Positions 46,701 to 52,505 of a stretch of 64,000 nt of DNA are shown here, piece by piece (position 1 is the stretch's first letter; each line of letters begins with the position of its first letter). The stretch is from Rhizaria sp. SCN 62-66 (taxonomy: Eukaryota; Rhizaria, unplaced). The translations under genes were made by a program, and so were the position numbers. The stretch lies in NCBI GenBank assembly GCA_001724265.1, contig MEDY01000091.1:18905-82904 (forward strand), given 5' to 3'. The notes beneath the pieces are model-generated. The model worked only from the letters and a program-made list of their open reading frames with translations, did no database searches and had not been told where the DNA came from.

Positions 46701-47358
46701 GTTCCAGCAGCCCAGCGTAGGCCTCGGCCGTGGTGTCGGGGCACCACAGGTCCACCAGCTCGAAGATGGACTCGTAGAACTGATCGTACGACAGCGAGGG
46801 CTGGCCTTGGGCGTCGCGGGCAAAGTCCTCGTTGACGACGCGCAGGGCATCGCTGAAGACGAAGTCCGGGTTGAGCACCTTGCAGAGGCGGATGTAGAGG
46901 TTCAGATACGATTGCTTCTCCAGGCGGCCGTGCGCGTTCTTGCGCAGGAGCAGCCAGAAGCGGTTGATCTGGCGCGCAACAAGCTTGCTGTGGCGCAGCA
47001 CGGCGCGCTTGCGCAGCGCCTCGGGTGTGTAGTGCTCGTAGTCGCCCTGCTCGCGGTACGCGGCCACGGGAACGCCCGCTGCGCCAGCACCAGCAGCGCC
47101 GTCGTTTGCAATGTGGCTGCTGCTGGACGCGCTCGAGGGCGCGGCAGGGCGAAGACTGCCGGTCTTACCGCCCTTAGAAGGAGCAGATGCCGAGCTCGGA
47201 AGATCAGCTGTGTTGTTTGTGATGTCAGGGTTGCATTGCTGTTGCCAAGGAAGAGACTGGTCTCGAGCCTCGGCCTCGGTCGGCTTGCGGAAAGCACGGC
47301 CGAAAGCAGCGGGCGGTCCAGGATTGGGATCCATAGAATACCTGCCTGTGGGTTTCAT
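28708..47358 (-). CDS. giant AK9-like adenylate kinase protein, 6,216 aa
   Basis: A single uninterrupted exon of 18.65 kb starts at ATG 47358; an alternative ATG lies at 47334. The N-terminal block (residues about 120-200: RHSKLVARQINRFWLLLRKN, then LNPDFVF) looks conserved. The rest has the adenylate-kinase-9/FAP42 arrangement: repeated P-loop kinase-like modules, several preceded by a short FxxYCPVAL...G...Y module. CPV blocks lie near residues 2695, 3064, 4404, 5426 and 5642. P-loops are degenerate near 1478 (GKPGAGCD, Lys to Cys), canonical near 2757 (GGPLAGKT) and 3150 (GPVASGKS), and Lys-to-Arg near 4634 (GPALSGRT). Human AK9 has about 1,900 residues. Length here comes from Ala/Ser/Gly and acidic insertions. 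AK9 and the Chlamydomonas central-pair protein FAP42 buffer nucleotides in cilia, so an axonemal role is inferred. The stop is TAA. Confidence 0.8.
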   Translation of the reverse strand: MKPTGRYSMDPNPGPPAAFGRAFRKPTEAEARDQSLPWQQQCNPDITNNTADLPSSASAPSKGGKTGSLRPAAPSSASSSSHIANDGAAGAGAAGVPVAAYREQGDYEHYTPEALRKRAVLRHSKLVARQINRFWLLLRKNAHGRLEKQSYLNLYIRLCKVLNPDFVFSDALRVVNEDFARDAQGQPSLSYDQFYESIFELVDLWCPDTTAEAYAGLLERLFRRITVKIATVPNGVSVQIPPLLRTADPASLVPPAAVARALTKLQTEALTLDSHTRALARAADSAAETVFATVRADAQLAAQQERDQYDADLDEDEREAREAAAEARERARVKAEYDALLPFIAQAERKFRARGLYVPPAGGVAGLDPEDDSRKLDEPRKARSSLFSLRAEGALPPAGTVPPKHGDGEDDAGAEPPLGLGEFAGMEEDAREEPYELDEADIDVRRQEILTEAQTLKRMHDERAAKDAAASAAERAERRAAHAARLQSVRAVLGLTSVADRRFNGNSSISTANARFSAVYDGNREYSDDEDAFDSAAAASAGGLHGSSSMSDDAASNLPTPVSHLGHDAGAHGLGGSAAVGISAAHYVLAPLNTVVSIHDSDKASVDTAVRTLYAVPTAPGAGGSPDAAACAGAETFSSDAAACAAARSGAGAGAGDAVVSDSELIQRAEDAMSAPGLLAAVPTPLALLEDVLSAPAPVLAGPGAAGANGGADGENALVFSVHDSELAPLRTTSSALDTSNASSNNTTSVANAAGTPHSPLSMFSHSMHGVNGGANSTNTALGVVVTDDMLSRRSSIESIPGRPHAPVPATPASVATGGGFPFVHHAATASARQPVSLANTPRAGGASANSNYASSGAGGGSNPFSPEGLQRAGSRHSHLPLPRPTASRASSLNTPTASAAPVPAAATAASAVSNAAALALVAPCDAPAATVEAGASRALSLKSKVKGRAWGLVLEPARPRLRPQPPAAPTAPAAPAAPSSGAAGPAHRRPVVMSRSKPSSSGAASVTKTDIEAVPLRRGLKALADGLPESDDEEPPAADDTPSASGSSARGSSSSSSSSSSSAAVGGLFAELDSDSDAEDTVAASLEAQNLSAANANASVSAGSVGDAALALLGGAGDGLAVRTLCTSELLAAFAALPQAQAHPVVLAAVSNQLNNNNGAGAGSAGSKRSLYAYMPLSLSSAPSLLHDPAAPLSQPLSAYTPLVARHAAVTLPAFASARAAFSRAARDSARARVEALRAQAGLAREDGDVDRALSLEAQAAELESVANDNANAGGDGGDDCSADHDDYVSTVEFVNKHTASTNNGDENDGEHDGDAHGHFGAGQSAAAAAAESGDAVSRAAALAKKAERIALATASGAAAVGAGAAAASVSASEMVYTDLLPPYSTLVSPAGATLPVGAPANASASASAAADADVASENFAARIPALLTNTIEALLPATKDGAVAVSGAVQSAAARGVTADAALLHAASAPAPLSVWLVGKPGAGCDALARSLQVLYGIVHITADDVIAYALAHPPASASSSASGAEPSPDGNGNAAESEGPESKWDGVMRAVDTLFEGGALSPAHMLALLRYRLYSPQVRFHGFVLGDFPLSPALLATLAPTPSAAADTVADLIAATSSANARTAAAGGLEEECEREGALQGVWPPQVVFALSLQDEDALLKGSDQRARVGRDLAGFELAEPDATALPAAARLLARVQVRKVLTALRLRRARNKLERAAQRRIKALKRAQRIEQRGAGLHEDEDEDEDYDEDEEEEELDDGYGDEDEMAEDGVALTPDFIAAYGDGDEDSVPNHSNASTTEDDDEEDRNEDDDEGGHRAAPGPVVSSKLLNHQRFGATRLDRAVLRAIIDKAQREGNWAREVQCYVADTATVPYALVDGVRCLDKRVRVAQVTHRDESVELGLTAPEGADDAEDENKDGDEGAHEHGHEHGDEEEDQFHASAGDAAHSGSRPRSGASAAGSGSRPMSGRSTASAGLAGPAGEEDGEVAEGDNSKTAVLRRVLTQITAVLHPLAELAALHRPAPLRLPKVRGSSNSGGEFAHEDDAEAAAAGAFGGYDFGSGLLDTNTGEPIDNSKYNPGKGKHGKKPVNLRPPRGPGAKLSKREQRARAAGLDVFNNAFDALSEGDDTDFEEEDAADASDNDDDVSDAGDHSDDDAAHGQHGDNEHGDDADADADADAEHGDGGNDEHGSGAIDFDSETYTRRRHRLLSGDVVARLDAATVPQWIPVAEGLVPTPALWDQRWAPTATVATTDLGLLSLAYARSVSIEAPAAQLARLNFYAEETEPALKTLVSSFPVPPVVVTAGQVLRDGRYNHSLALPQLPGAMQIVHLSAQDTEVDVLRSAAHVLLYRATAAAGRKPVVRSVAKLLAVPVGFDEAPPAAAPAHGHQAHSAKKSGAHHDEYHDEYAVDHGAPHGAIAVPASSEAAAPHDVASAIPLPLSAALRRVELASAAALYPLTLERDADSGVLPSAADVNDNVCSVFVREYEADSEEARRLRSLRSVTTADDDAADAVLAAVQQSLAESNNNNNSADGDAGGGNVVRAAVTAVLNELEPATAHALLLSDVDAQSSGLGFAFHRDANAPTGVSSGAIGAGSVALTAALDVAQQTQLLAAPVAAFSSPHVPDAIARVCVPPPAVSHLHRDLPLNTGYSPTSVQDANGATVPTTAPLPLPLRVHDVPGDAPAAAHVWFSAFERYCPVALRDHDALVKGDAALTCVYRGACYYLSSRAALRKFNANPDCYTLAPPALPSSYTVVLLGGPLAGKTAVARRLAALHGFVSVTLETLQAWESAEIDAAVDANAESNGADDGTIASDEAAPKAPASAAVPRVWGSALRGRRVVVDGAGIASGAAYDELLRLLSLAGVAVNATVALVLDEPEGVYMRQRQQTARSLAYSSAAAAAVIDSEQKDAGDDNTASAAAAAAAVGGKLTKDEDHLCELSVEFHDVAWRHLEAHLHDHGHAYTVIDAGLHSSFAATFDRVHCAVDPFHRHRRSRLPTVIPVTEEYLSQCAAAATSSSGSSSGSGSGSGAHGGSVVVVPAEVAALPTHALDVPALRQLQFGTTCFCPVSLVDSGLLVPGKPTLKIRFASAVYSLFSDAAVAAFLANPQRYHTLDSRNPAFGPNAAAALAGAHRALPESLALLPAPRAMIVGPVASGKSSLARALTAQLGLTRHIKLSDELLPRLTTLVTTALAARDSARHSARTERRACRGKLRQQHDAYRTAHDERAAARAARAAVRRETKRARRAAERQEQRRADRQRRRETGEEADSDAEEQMYHNDGYAAEDVRGDEEEGAYSDDEEERAAAEKEEAEDSNELRTQFAHLYQKPSTSGAGHGEGESFAADEQDAHADGEEPEQEQDPEDVSSQVADAPGREVSTALGFLLAVATHAAATIALRDVQQQQASAASSSAGENSSTAAAVAKAAALGAEALGTVPASTRVAGLLRTVQAAVDAHARSAHADAVADAAEAEATLLRFTEAAERERVEAGLPEIHPRVAVVLEQMQSKVYAARVLANRLAVGLGIESADAIIPKKRAPTPTNGDCVASANAHGKDKAAAAAAAAAAAAAPAFELLSFETISSTYGFEPVPAAVLAEMDDEAKLRCIARAIRVRERLAKPQHGSEVKLRGLPAVPAPAPKLHTALAELLHDSDWVSHTDIENAVAEAVLVGGQPTLTDDQQRARRLNLKYAAMRALTQGSNGSDASTALSVVDTAKEAIAVLQSEDALDVATNKQSGWVLEVDLYSDSLLSVIASVLSAHPDTLPHLVAPLDVQEGEAVVRLQRDLLRTEFKARATALAAKAKARYCELKRSEMARAQARMERLEVIRQARGVVRGVYTKRSEFLRAVVAENVKLGKARAEAADHSDSDDDDENNNNASAAASAAQQLQQQGADGVPVVRMSRKAVIKTHQDAIDALLSKLDAVRKEEAAAIAQCRTALSKLAPAKVLMSAAKRAAQSRAAARRRAVIVSSLTAEDSEPANLGVGTAEASEDPSLAEEEAGHLTPPLLALLEKDAAATIAAAQNAALASAAAAARKSGSSGTGEDGDDDEDESDEEEHGAPQHDDGGNAGDDDGGVVMSAKDRELAWWLSLVTESAARSKIERAFAANGGLTIDPNAADNDDGEEHNDDYGADNSDIDTDSLDGDNNDDGDDEGGAGRAMRKARRAAVTDNTVDLEIVSATRLIAKLRAELSKYLDPKHANNAGASAGSSAVGSVVAMAPMFTAAEHRALSAKAFEVALEAVKAQESALREEFARTVQDTEGFTAALSALQLVTLPTLDTTVTEEDLPALRLLGNTHHASVAAYERDRRSGGQVTVSGRGSRKAIVSTTNAHLVDKLYQVKTIDQLAVPPLFVATCVRRAASRLFRRCQPFLTRSRALLVKPHVLSLQEALRLLRLGAKTLREFGTHCPVALAETRLKAAAHSAVANPAQALVNQAVAGAGPCAHGKGGVLATAATAGTFAAGYDVTGLSASGAYSGPGVYAMVASAVTHSYGASGDSYSLSAANANGSASGAVGGYNGLGGLPGFSAATGSGAHSDALAVSGSLVPLLNQPDCLSSGSAFPVMWGHNIVFCSSPRARLVFMADVYRFLSSATLPIAPTPGALSLSGCGSAGATSLEATPISGVLSPRSPLTAAVVGPALSGRTTLAAALADKLAAVSLDAVSAVRAAAARASAPAASLFDAHTVTSAAAADALASLCAPLSTSPAVRAALAAIAQREQRRRRRAAVRLRRARAEALSAAPAPEDGDGAEEQAELASVVEHTEFEAHTAVLTRANITDKAVYNKSLLRMKHDKAQFTLPSPSRRAEAELEVEFGGDYFNYQGGSSSAANAAANAAAVMQRASDQYVRALAQPHPRGNTVRLPLPLSSLLHKAAASASLYANNGNNAPASTGSSLSTTASGVVAAAPTVLGTVLRATLDAGASPSAALIALSLRAAVTSAECRLRGWVLDAPPSNSPSSPYAGGNASADSQSDDAAANNAADESNARAAVKGGVAGVSVWTWLQALSVAPQLTVSLQLNEALSAAGADCTALRRARLLAAARALAATDRAASLSYWARTPRLPLAQPQDGAGAASSGPRARPAASVAGSVLAPLPPVVRPALPEGVTDPGAGDPVAVALGLVRVGEEGEDVYEDVYLPYGTGADGEDAVYGVSGIDASGTGLALAAGAWAHPAHLIGLEIASDSKNADADADAGFADEEEEDYEDARPVALSNKQVAALTLVGSKVVVDTEASVAAGGNASLDKQARAKARAAAAAAAVLPTPAAAAAYAATTLLVPSLASPVTAAVTAALAAYAPRNTGAAAPASTATKLLSVSRMPSNASINAGTATASAPITAVVASSAGEDVLVLDAAATQWALLDACMPPLASRALARAAYLRATALGAPALCAHLALSGSGASGNVSAHGGSASARSAAKTGVVGKAQGVWRRYCPVAWADHGKLVKADSGLAASAGYDDADAGEDNLFTAASAAAAASGANSALLPSGSLCYAVDLAGTIYRASSAAALCALLSNPWRYAAKDALRKLSRPLQLHAAAVPLTASSAAAGESAAAFLKSLETLAEAVPALPAAAARPRRLTLLEWQRLLLLSNGYNASSGSGSPRTRVAPSPPPGLAPAAASPRPASRTGSSSSSSSSGSGSVSVFALQGRCPVAAHNARARGTLALAATGLPVADSSAAGNGSSVSNGEWYWCVVYCKRVYRCGSEAAARKFSAEPLKYLLGDKYKSPKASARGGQTSAAAAVSPQEAAEQAEDKMRQLIAFTSGSSGSSDAAAAGCAASTESSTYSYLERRAAPGAASVSEVLSAALAECGATRVLYPGLATGPSQLLFLALLLAALNEQQRDHLVKVAHGSAVGALTFTPNNTNASSSNKTASGGVTAGALMGSLASADTNATGAASGAGVGVHAQRLALFLSRCSLVPTLAATIRTSGLANTASANAAPAAPAGAAAGAAAAAAARPQSGALARPPSARTRRVYDDSAAWATRSLPALANTAAAGSSVRPSPYTDTAAAAASNGKAASVGGVDVAALRDLVRSHIDRSTTTGPVATASASAAVKSSSVSDAASVSALLDAVPLLSLENDEARLPLLLRVYGDILLSLGRRGTDDAAAGASAAAAQSGDSGDHGHGEAKAAAVAGAATATELFLAAEEVGSDAATAAATRALRDALIALHNKTAANNSKPAAAAKNGVAVKSDADERKQREESAFRKASAYVHLSQYFH

Positions 47359-48000
47359 GCGAGAGAGAGAAACAAATGAGCATAGAACTAAAGGACGAAG
47401 TGCAGCGAGGCAGATTTGCAGAAACTGACTCTGGCAACGGTTCGAGTCGAGGGTGGTCTAAAAATAGTGTAGTTCGATATGTTCCCTAACGTTGTTTAGA
47501 TATTAAACAGAATGACAAAATAGTACACGTCGTGATTCTTTTTTACATAAAAGCAATATTTAAACAAACTTGTCTACAGGTCGTGGGGGCGTCTTTTCGG
47601 TCGCCGCGCTCGTTACCCACTTTGAACAGACTGGGTCAGCGGCCAAAAAGTCAGGCCGCAGTTGGCCAGTCCATTTGACCGAGGGGACTTGTGGTGCCTT
47701 CAAAATCATCTTTCAAACTCACGCGATTGTTCGTCAACTGGATATATTTTTGTTGTTTTGTTTTTGCTTGGTATTAATACTGATTGCTCTCAAATTATAT
47801 CCTTTAAATCTGACGGTGACATGTCCAACTGGCACCTGTCTAGGTTCTCGTAGCCCAACGGATCGCAAGCCATTCAAGTTGTCGCTCGCTCACGCCCTGC
47901 CAAACCTAACTGTACCCCTAACTCCCATCACGACACTATGTGGTACTTTTCTGTGTAGCTTTACTGCTTCTGTTTTCTGGGTGACTCTCCTCGAGTTTTT
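47359..48000. other. divergent promoter region
   Basis: This interval lies between the giant AK-like gene (-) and the Cys-cluster gene (+). It is AT-rich with a pyrimidine-rich leader before ATG 48001. A tRNA A-box-like string near 47848 has no matching B-box and was rejected. Confidence 0.4.
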
Positions 48001-49922
48001 ATGCCGCCAATGCAGCGCCCGCCCTCGTCGAGCACGAAGGGCGCGAGCTCGAGCTCCAGCACCACGACCAGCAGCAGCCTCAGCGCCGGCTCTCGTCCTG
48101 TCTCCCGCCCCGCAGCGGGCTCGTCGGTGGGCAGCAGGCCGCTGGCGTCGGCCGGCGTTGCCATCATGGGCACCAGCGTCGGCGCGCGCCCTCTCTCGTC
48201 CAGCGCGAGCGCGAGCTCCACGACGGCGAGCGGCACTGGCAGCAGCAGTCGGGTCGGCATGGGCAGCGCTGCGAAGCCAAGCGCTGCGTCGACCTCAGCG
48301 ACAGCGAGTGTGACGGTGCGCAAGCCGCTTGTTGGCGCTGCGAGCGCCGCCAGCACCGGCGCGCGCGCTCCTGCCCCGGGCGCTCGCCTTGCCGCCAGCA
48401 CCGGCGCGAGCGCGAGCGCGCAGCCGAGCTCCCGCCCCGGCACGGGCGGCAGCGGCCCCGCCAACGGCGTGAGGACGAAGTCTGTTGCTGCTAAGACAAC
48501 TTCTGCGGGCGCCGATCCCGAGGGCGATGACAACGACGATGCTGCTGGGGATGAGGCTGAAGACGACGTCCCGCAGAAGCTTCGCTCTAGCTACGAGGCC
48601 TTTGTCCGTCGGCTTGAAGGAGACATTGCGAATCAAAGCAATGACGACGATGATGACGATGACAATGACGAAGATGGCGGCATTGCAACTGAAGACGACG
48701 ATGACGGCGACAACAATAACAACAACGACGACGACGGCTTATACGCCGACGACCTCTTTCACGACGACGACAGCAGCAAACACAGCAACGGCGGCGACAG
48801 CGACCCGCACACGGACGCCGCGCTGCTTGCCCTTACGCGCCCACTGCAGGGCCCCTTCACACCGCTCGCGCCCCTCCTTTACTTCTTCCCCTTCGCGTGC
48901 CCCCCGCCGGCCGCCCCCGCCGCGCGCGCGGCTGAGCTCGCAGAGCTGAAAGCGCGGCGCGAGAGCGCGCTGCGCAGCGGCTACGAACTGGCTGCCGAGC
49001 TTGCGGGCACGGACGCGGGCTGCGTGACCATCGCCAAGGCGCTGAGGGACATCTGCGTTAACGCACCGGGCCATGTCCTCAGGACGGACAAGAGTACGTG
49101 TCTCCACTGTGTAATTGCTGATCAAATGCTCTTCTGTCCAGTCTTCCTTTTATAGATTCTTCAACATCATTCGCTTGACACCAATGCACCTCTGTTTCTC
49201 ACCTCACGTGCTTCTGTATTGTTATCTCCGTCTTGCTCCGACTCCAGTGGTGCCGTGTGAGCGCTGCATTCCCGCGGGTAGGACTGGTGCGGCGCAAAAG
49301 AAGCGCCGCGCCGCCCACTACGCGTGCGCCATGTGCGCCTACGAAGATGTACGTCATGTGCTCACTTAGCATAATATAAAATTATCATGTATTCTGTATC
49401 GAGCTCATGAACACTTGCCTTGCAATCTTGTTCAACATTTACATTCAATTGCCTTTTTCACTTTGTTTTCTGTGGATACTTATCACCGCGTAGGGCGTGT
49501 GTCCCGCGTGCCGCGGCATCATCCGCCTGTGCACCTTTGCGCCGCCCACGGTAGGCTTCGCGGCCGTGTGCGCGGCGCTGTCGACGCCGCAGGGCGCGGC
49601 GTGCGCGATACGGCTGGCGCGCGACGACGCCAAGCGCGTGTACCCGCTCAAGGCCGCAGCCAGCGCCCACGCGAACAAGAACAAAAGCAAGCAGGAAGCA
49701 AACGGTGATGATGACGAGGACGAGGACGACGACGATGATGAGGAGGACGAGGATGAGGATGAGGTCGAGGACGAGAGCGCCGCGGGGGCGGAGTTCACGG
49801 CGCTGTGCAACGAGCTGCGGCGGCACCTCACCGTGCTGGTGCGCACGTATCTCATCTCCATCAAGTCAATTGGCAGCACTGAAACATTTGGGTCAACGAA
49901 AGTGAATACGGTTCCCCACTGA
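48001..49922 (+). CDS. Ser/acidic protein with clustered CxxC motifs
   Basis: The exons are 48001-49093, 49248-49348 and 49494-49922. Both introns have GTACGT donors, phases 1 and 0, giving 540 residues. The N-terminal 160 residues are Ser/Ala/Thr/Arg-rich, then Asp/Asn-rich to about 260. A short conserved-looking segment follows (ALTRPLQGPFTPLAPLLYFFPFACPPP, and later LRDICVNAPGHVLRTDK). Exons 2 and 3 bring together CERC, CAMC and CPACRG..LC, three CxxC pairs within about 45 residues that could bind one or two zinc ions. The grouping appears only after splicing, which supports the introns. A second acidic run precedes a Leu-rich C-terminus. I do not recognise the family; a zinc-binding nuclear factor is a guess. 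The stop is TGA. Confidence 0.65.
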
Positions 49923-50318
49923 AATCCCATTGCAAGGCCACTGCTAGCTTCAACAACACCGCCGCTGCGACAGCGCTTATCGAGGGCAGATGGGCGTATT
50001 TGTTGATATATCAGCTCTTTTCCAATCAATACAACTTGACTAGTGAATGTACAAGTTACTTTACGACTGGAACTGAGCAATCATTCGACTTATGGGCTAA
50101 AATGCGAATCCATTTTGCAAGATTCGTTAAAACAAGAAAATTACAAGCATATTTATTGCTATCAAAAAGGAATTTCAAACACATCTCAAATTTGAAGAAC
50201 ATAATCCTTCTCATGAGCGAAACTCACTTCACTGTAACATATCCCAACAATCTGACTAGAGCGAGCTTCTCTTGCGCCCAGACTTCAACTGCGACCCAGT
50301 TTAGCCCTCCATCCTCGC
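49923..50318. other. convergent 3' spacer
   Basis: This AT-rich spacer lies between the Cys-cluster gene (+) and VPS4 (-). No gene or strong motif was seen. Confidence 0.4.
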
Positions 50319-51979
50319 TTAGCCCTCCTGGCCGAACTGCTGCGTCCACTCCTCCTGGCGCGCGAGGTCGCCCTGCGCTACGGAGGGCTTGGTGTTCTGC
50401 ACGGCCATGACGAAGTGGCGCAGCGCCAGCGGCGGCGGCAGCAGCTGCTCGCCGGGGATGTCGTAGAGCGTCATCTCGATGCCCTGCGGGTCGCCGGGCG
50501 AGCAGGGCGAGTACATAAACTCGTGCTTACCGTCGGGGTCCGCCACCTTCTTGAAGTGCGTGGCGTCCTGGCACATGCGCACGGGCGCGTAGAGGGCCTC
50601 GCGCACGCAGACTGAGATATCGCTGCCCGAGAAGCCCTCGGACTCGCGGCCCAGGCGCATGAAGTCAGCGTCGGAGAGCGTGTTGGGCGTCTTGCCGACG
50701 TGGATGCGGAACATGGCCGCGCGCGCCGCGGGGTCGGGGAGGGCGATGTACACGCGCTTCTCGAAGCGGCGGCGGATGGCCGGGTCCAGCTCCCACGGCA
50801 CGTTGGTGGCGCCCAGGACAAGGATACCGTCGTTGCCCTTGCCGACGCCCTGCATCTGGACCAGGAACTCGGTCTTGATGCGGCGCGCGGACTCGTTCTC
50901 GCCCTCGCCGCGGGACGTGCACAGCGAGTCGACCTCGTCGATAAAGATAATCGAGGGCGCGTTCTTGCGCGCCAGCTCAAAGAGGTTGCGCACGAGGCGC
51001 TCCGACTCACCCTGGTACTTGGAGACGAGGTCCGAGGAGGAGACGGCGAGGAAGCAGGAGGACCCAGCCTCAGTGGCGACGGCCTTGGCGATGTAACTCT
51101 TACCAGTACCTGAGTTGATTGGCGAGGAGAGGTTGGCAATAAAAGAAAGAGAATAAAGATAATATGATAGTTATGTGAGAATATACAATATGATCCCATA
51201 TAGAAACAAAGCATGTCTTACTCAACACAACATTGAGGAGTTATTTAGTCACAGTGAGCGACGACGTACCGGGGGGTCCGTAGAGGAGAATACCGCGCCA
51301 GGGCTTGATGGCACCGACGAAGAGCTGCGGGAACTTGACAGGCAGGATCACGGCCTCCTTGAGGAGCTTCTTGGCGCCCTCGAGCCCGGCGACGTCCTCC
51401 CACTTAACGTTGGGCGTCTCCTTGACAATCGCGCCCTCGAGCGCGCCCATCAGCTTCGCATTCTCGGGGTCCTCCTCCTTGTCCGACTTGTCGCCGTCGC
51501 CGCCACCCGCCTTGGTGCCCTTCTTGCTCGAGGCCTCGGCGCCGCCCTCGGCCGTCACCACGGCCTTGGACTGCTTCGAGTTGAGCAGCTTGTCGATGGC
51601 CTCGGCGCGGTCCATGTACTCGAGGATCTTCTCGCGGATCACTTGCTTGTTGCGCTCCGTCTTGGTGTAACGCACGCCCGTGACGAGGTAGTTGAGACCC
51701 TGCTTGTAAAGCGAGAGCGCCTTGGCCAGGTCGTCGTCGTTGTCGGCCTGCACAGCCTGCTTGATGATCTCAAGGCCCTACCGCGCGCGCGCGGCAACGA
51801 GCGAGGATAAAACACGGTGATAAAAAGTGCAAGTGAGCACGTGACCAGGATAAATATGTGTGCATCAATGCGTACACGCTATTCGTTAAGATTATAAACC
51901 ACATTAGAAAGAATGAAATGACAAATCGATGGAGAAATGTGGGAGCACGACGAACCTTGGGGATGAACGAGTTGTCCAT
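50319..51979 (-). CDS. VPS4: VPS4 AAA ATPase
   Basis: There are three exons, 51979-51956 (only eight codons), 51777-51270 and 51109-50319. The introns are GTTCGT (178 nt) and GTACGT (160 nt), giving 440 residues, the usual VPS4 length. VPS4 is the cytosolic ATPase that disassembles ESCRT-III in multivesicular-body formation, cytokinesis and membrane repair. An N-terminal MIT domain (residues about 5-75) precedes a short acidic/Lys linker. The AAA domain has GPPGTGKS (Walker A, split between its two Gly/Thr halves by the second intron), [10 protein letters not shown] (Walker B), [23 protein letters not shown] (sensor and Arg-finger region), the SGSDI sensor-2 region, and the C-terminal helix [15 protein letters not shown]. 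Start choice is forced because the MIT helix begins in the first micro-exon. The stop is TAA. Confidence 0.95.
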
Positions 51980-52505
51980 GTTGTTGGGGACGAGAGCTCA
52001 CAGCGCAAAGCTACGAGTTTGCTGGTTTCGCCGGTAGACAGCTCAACGCTGCTGTTGTGTAAAAGAGGCGAGAGAAGACTTACTCGCTGTCGGAGTTGTC
52101 TCGCGTGTGAAAGAAGAAGGCGACGTCGCCCTGCTGAACGAGGAGAGAGCGAGAAACGCTTCGTGGTCAGAACCGATGAAGCAAGTAGAAAGAGAATAAG
52201 ATAAGATTTTGAAAGAAAACCCTAAATATATAATGGAGATTACGCAGATGCAGTATCGGGCAAAGTGATTTTATGTCTGCACACGGAGCCGTTAGCGCAT
52301 ACCACTGTGGGATACGAAAGACCTCCTCGACCTAAGCCCGCTTGCCAGTTTGCAGACGACGGGCATCGCGTGGCATTTCCTCGCACAACGCCTGCAATTC
52401 CAACGCCTTTCTTTTGCAACTACCGCTACGTCTTATCCTGCCTGTCTCTCAATTCTGCCTGCTTGTTTTTTGATCTATATTCCCTTTTTTTCCCTTCTGC
52501 GTAGT
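51980..52505. other. divergent promoter region
   Basis: This interval lies between VPS4 (-) and the adenosyltransferase (+). It is mixed AT-rich DNA, pyrimidine-rich near 52380-52500. No gene was seen. Confidence 0.4.

Noticed and set aside
47840-47900. tRNA-like A-box string (TAGCCCAACGG)
   Set aside because: There is no B-box or matching acceptor stem downstream.
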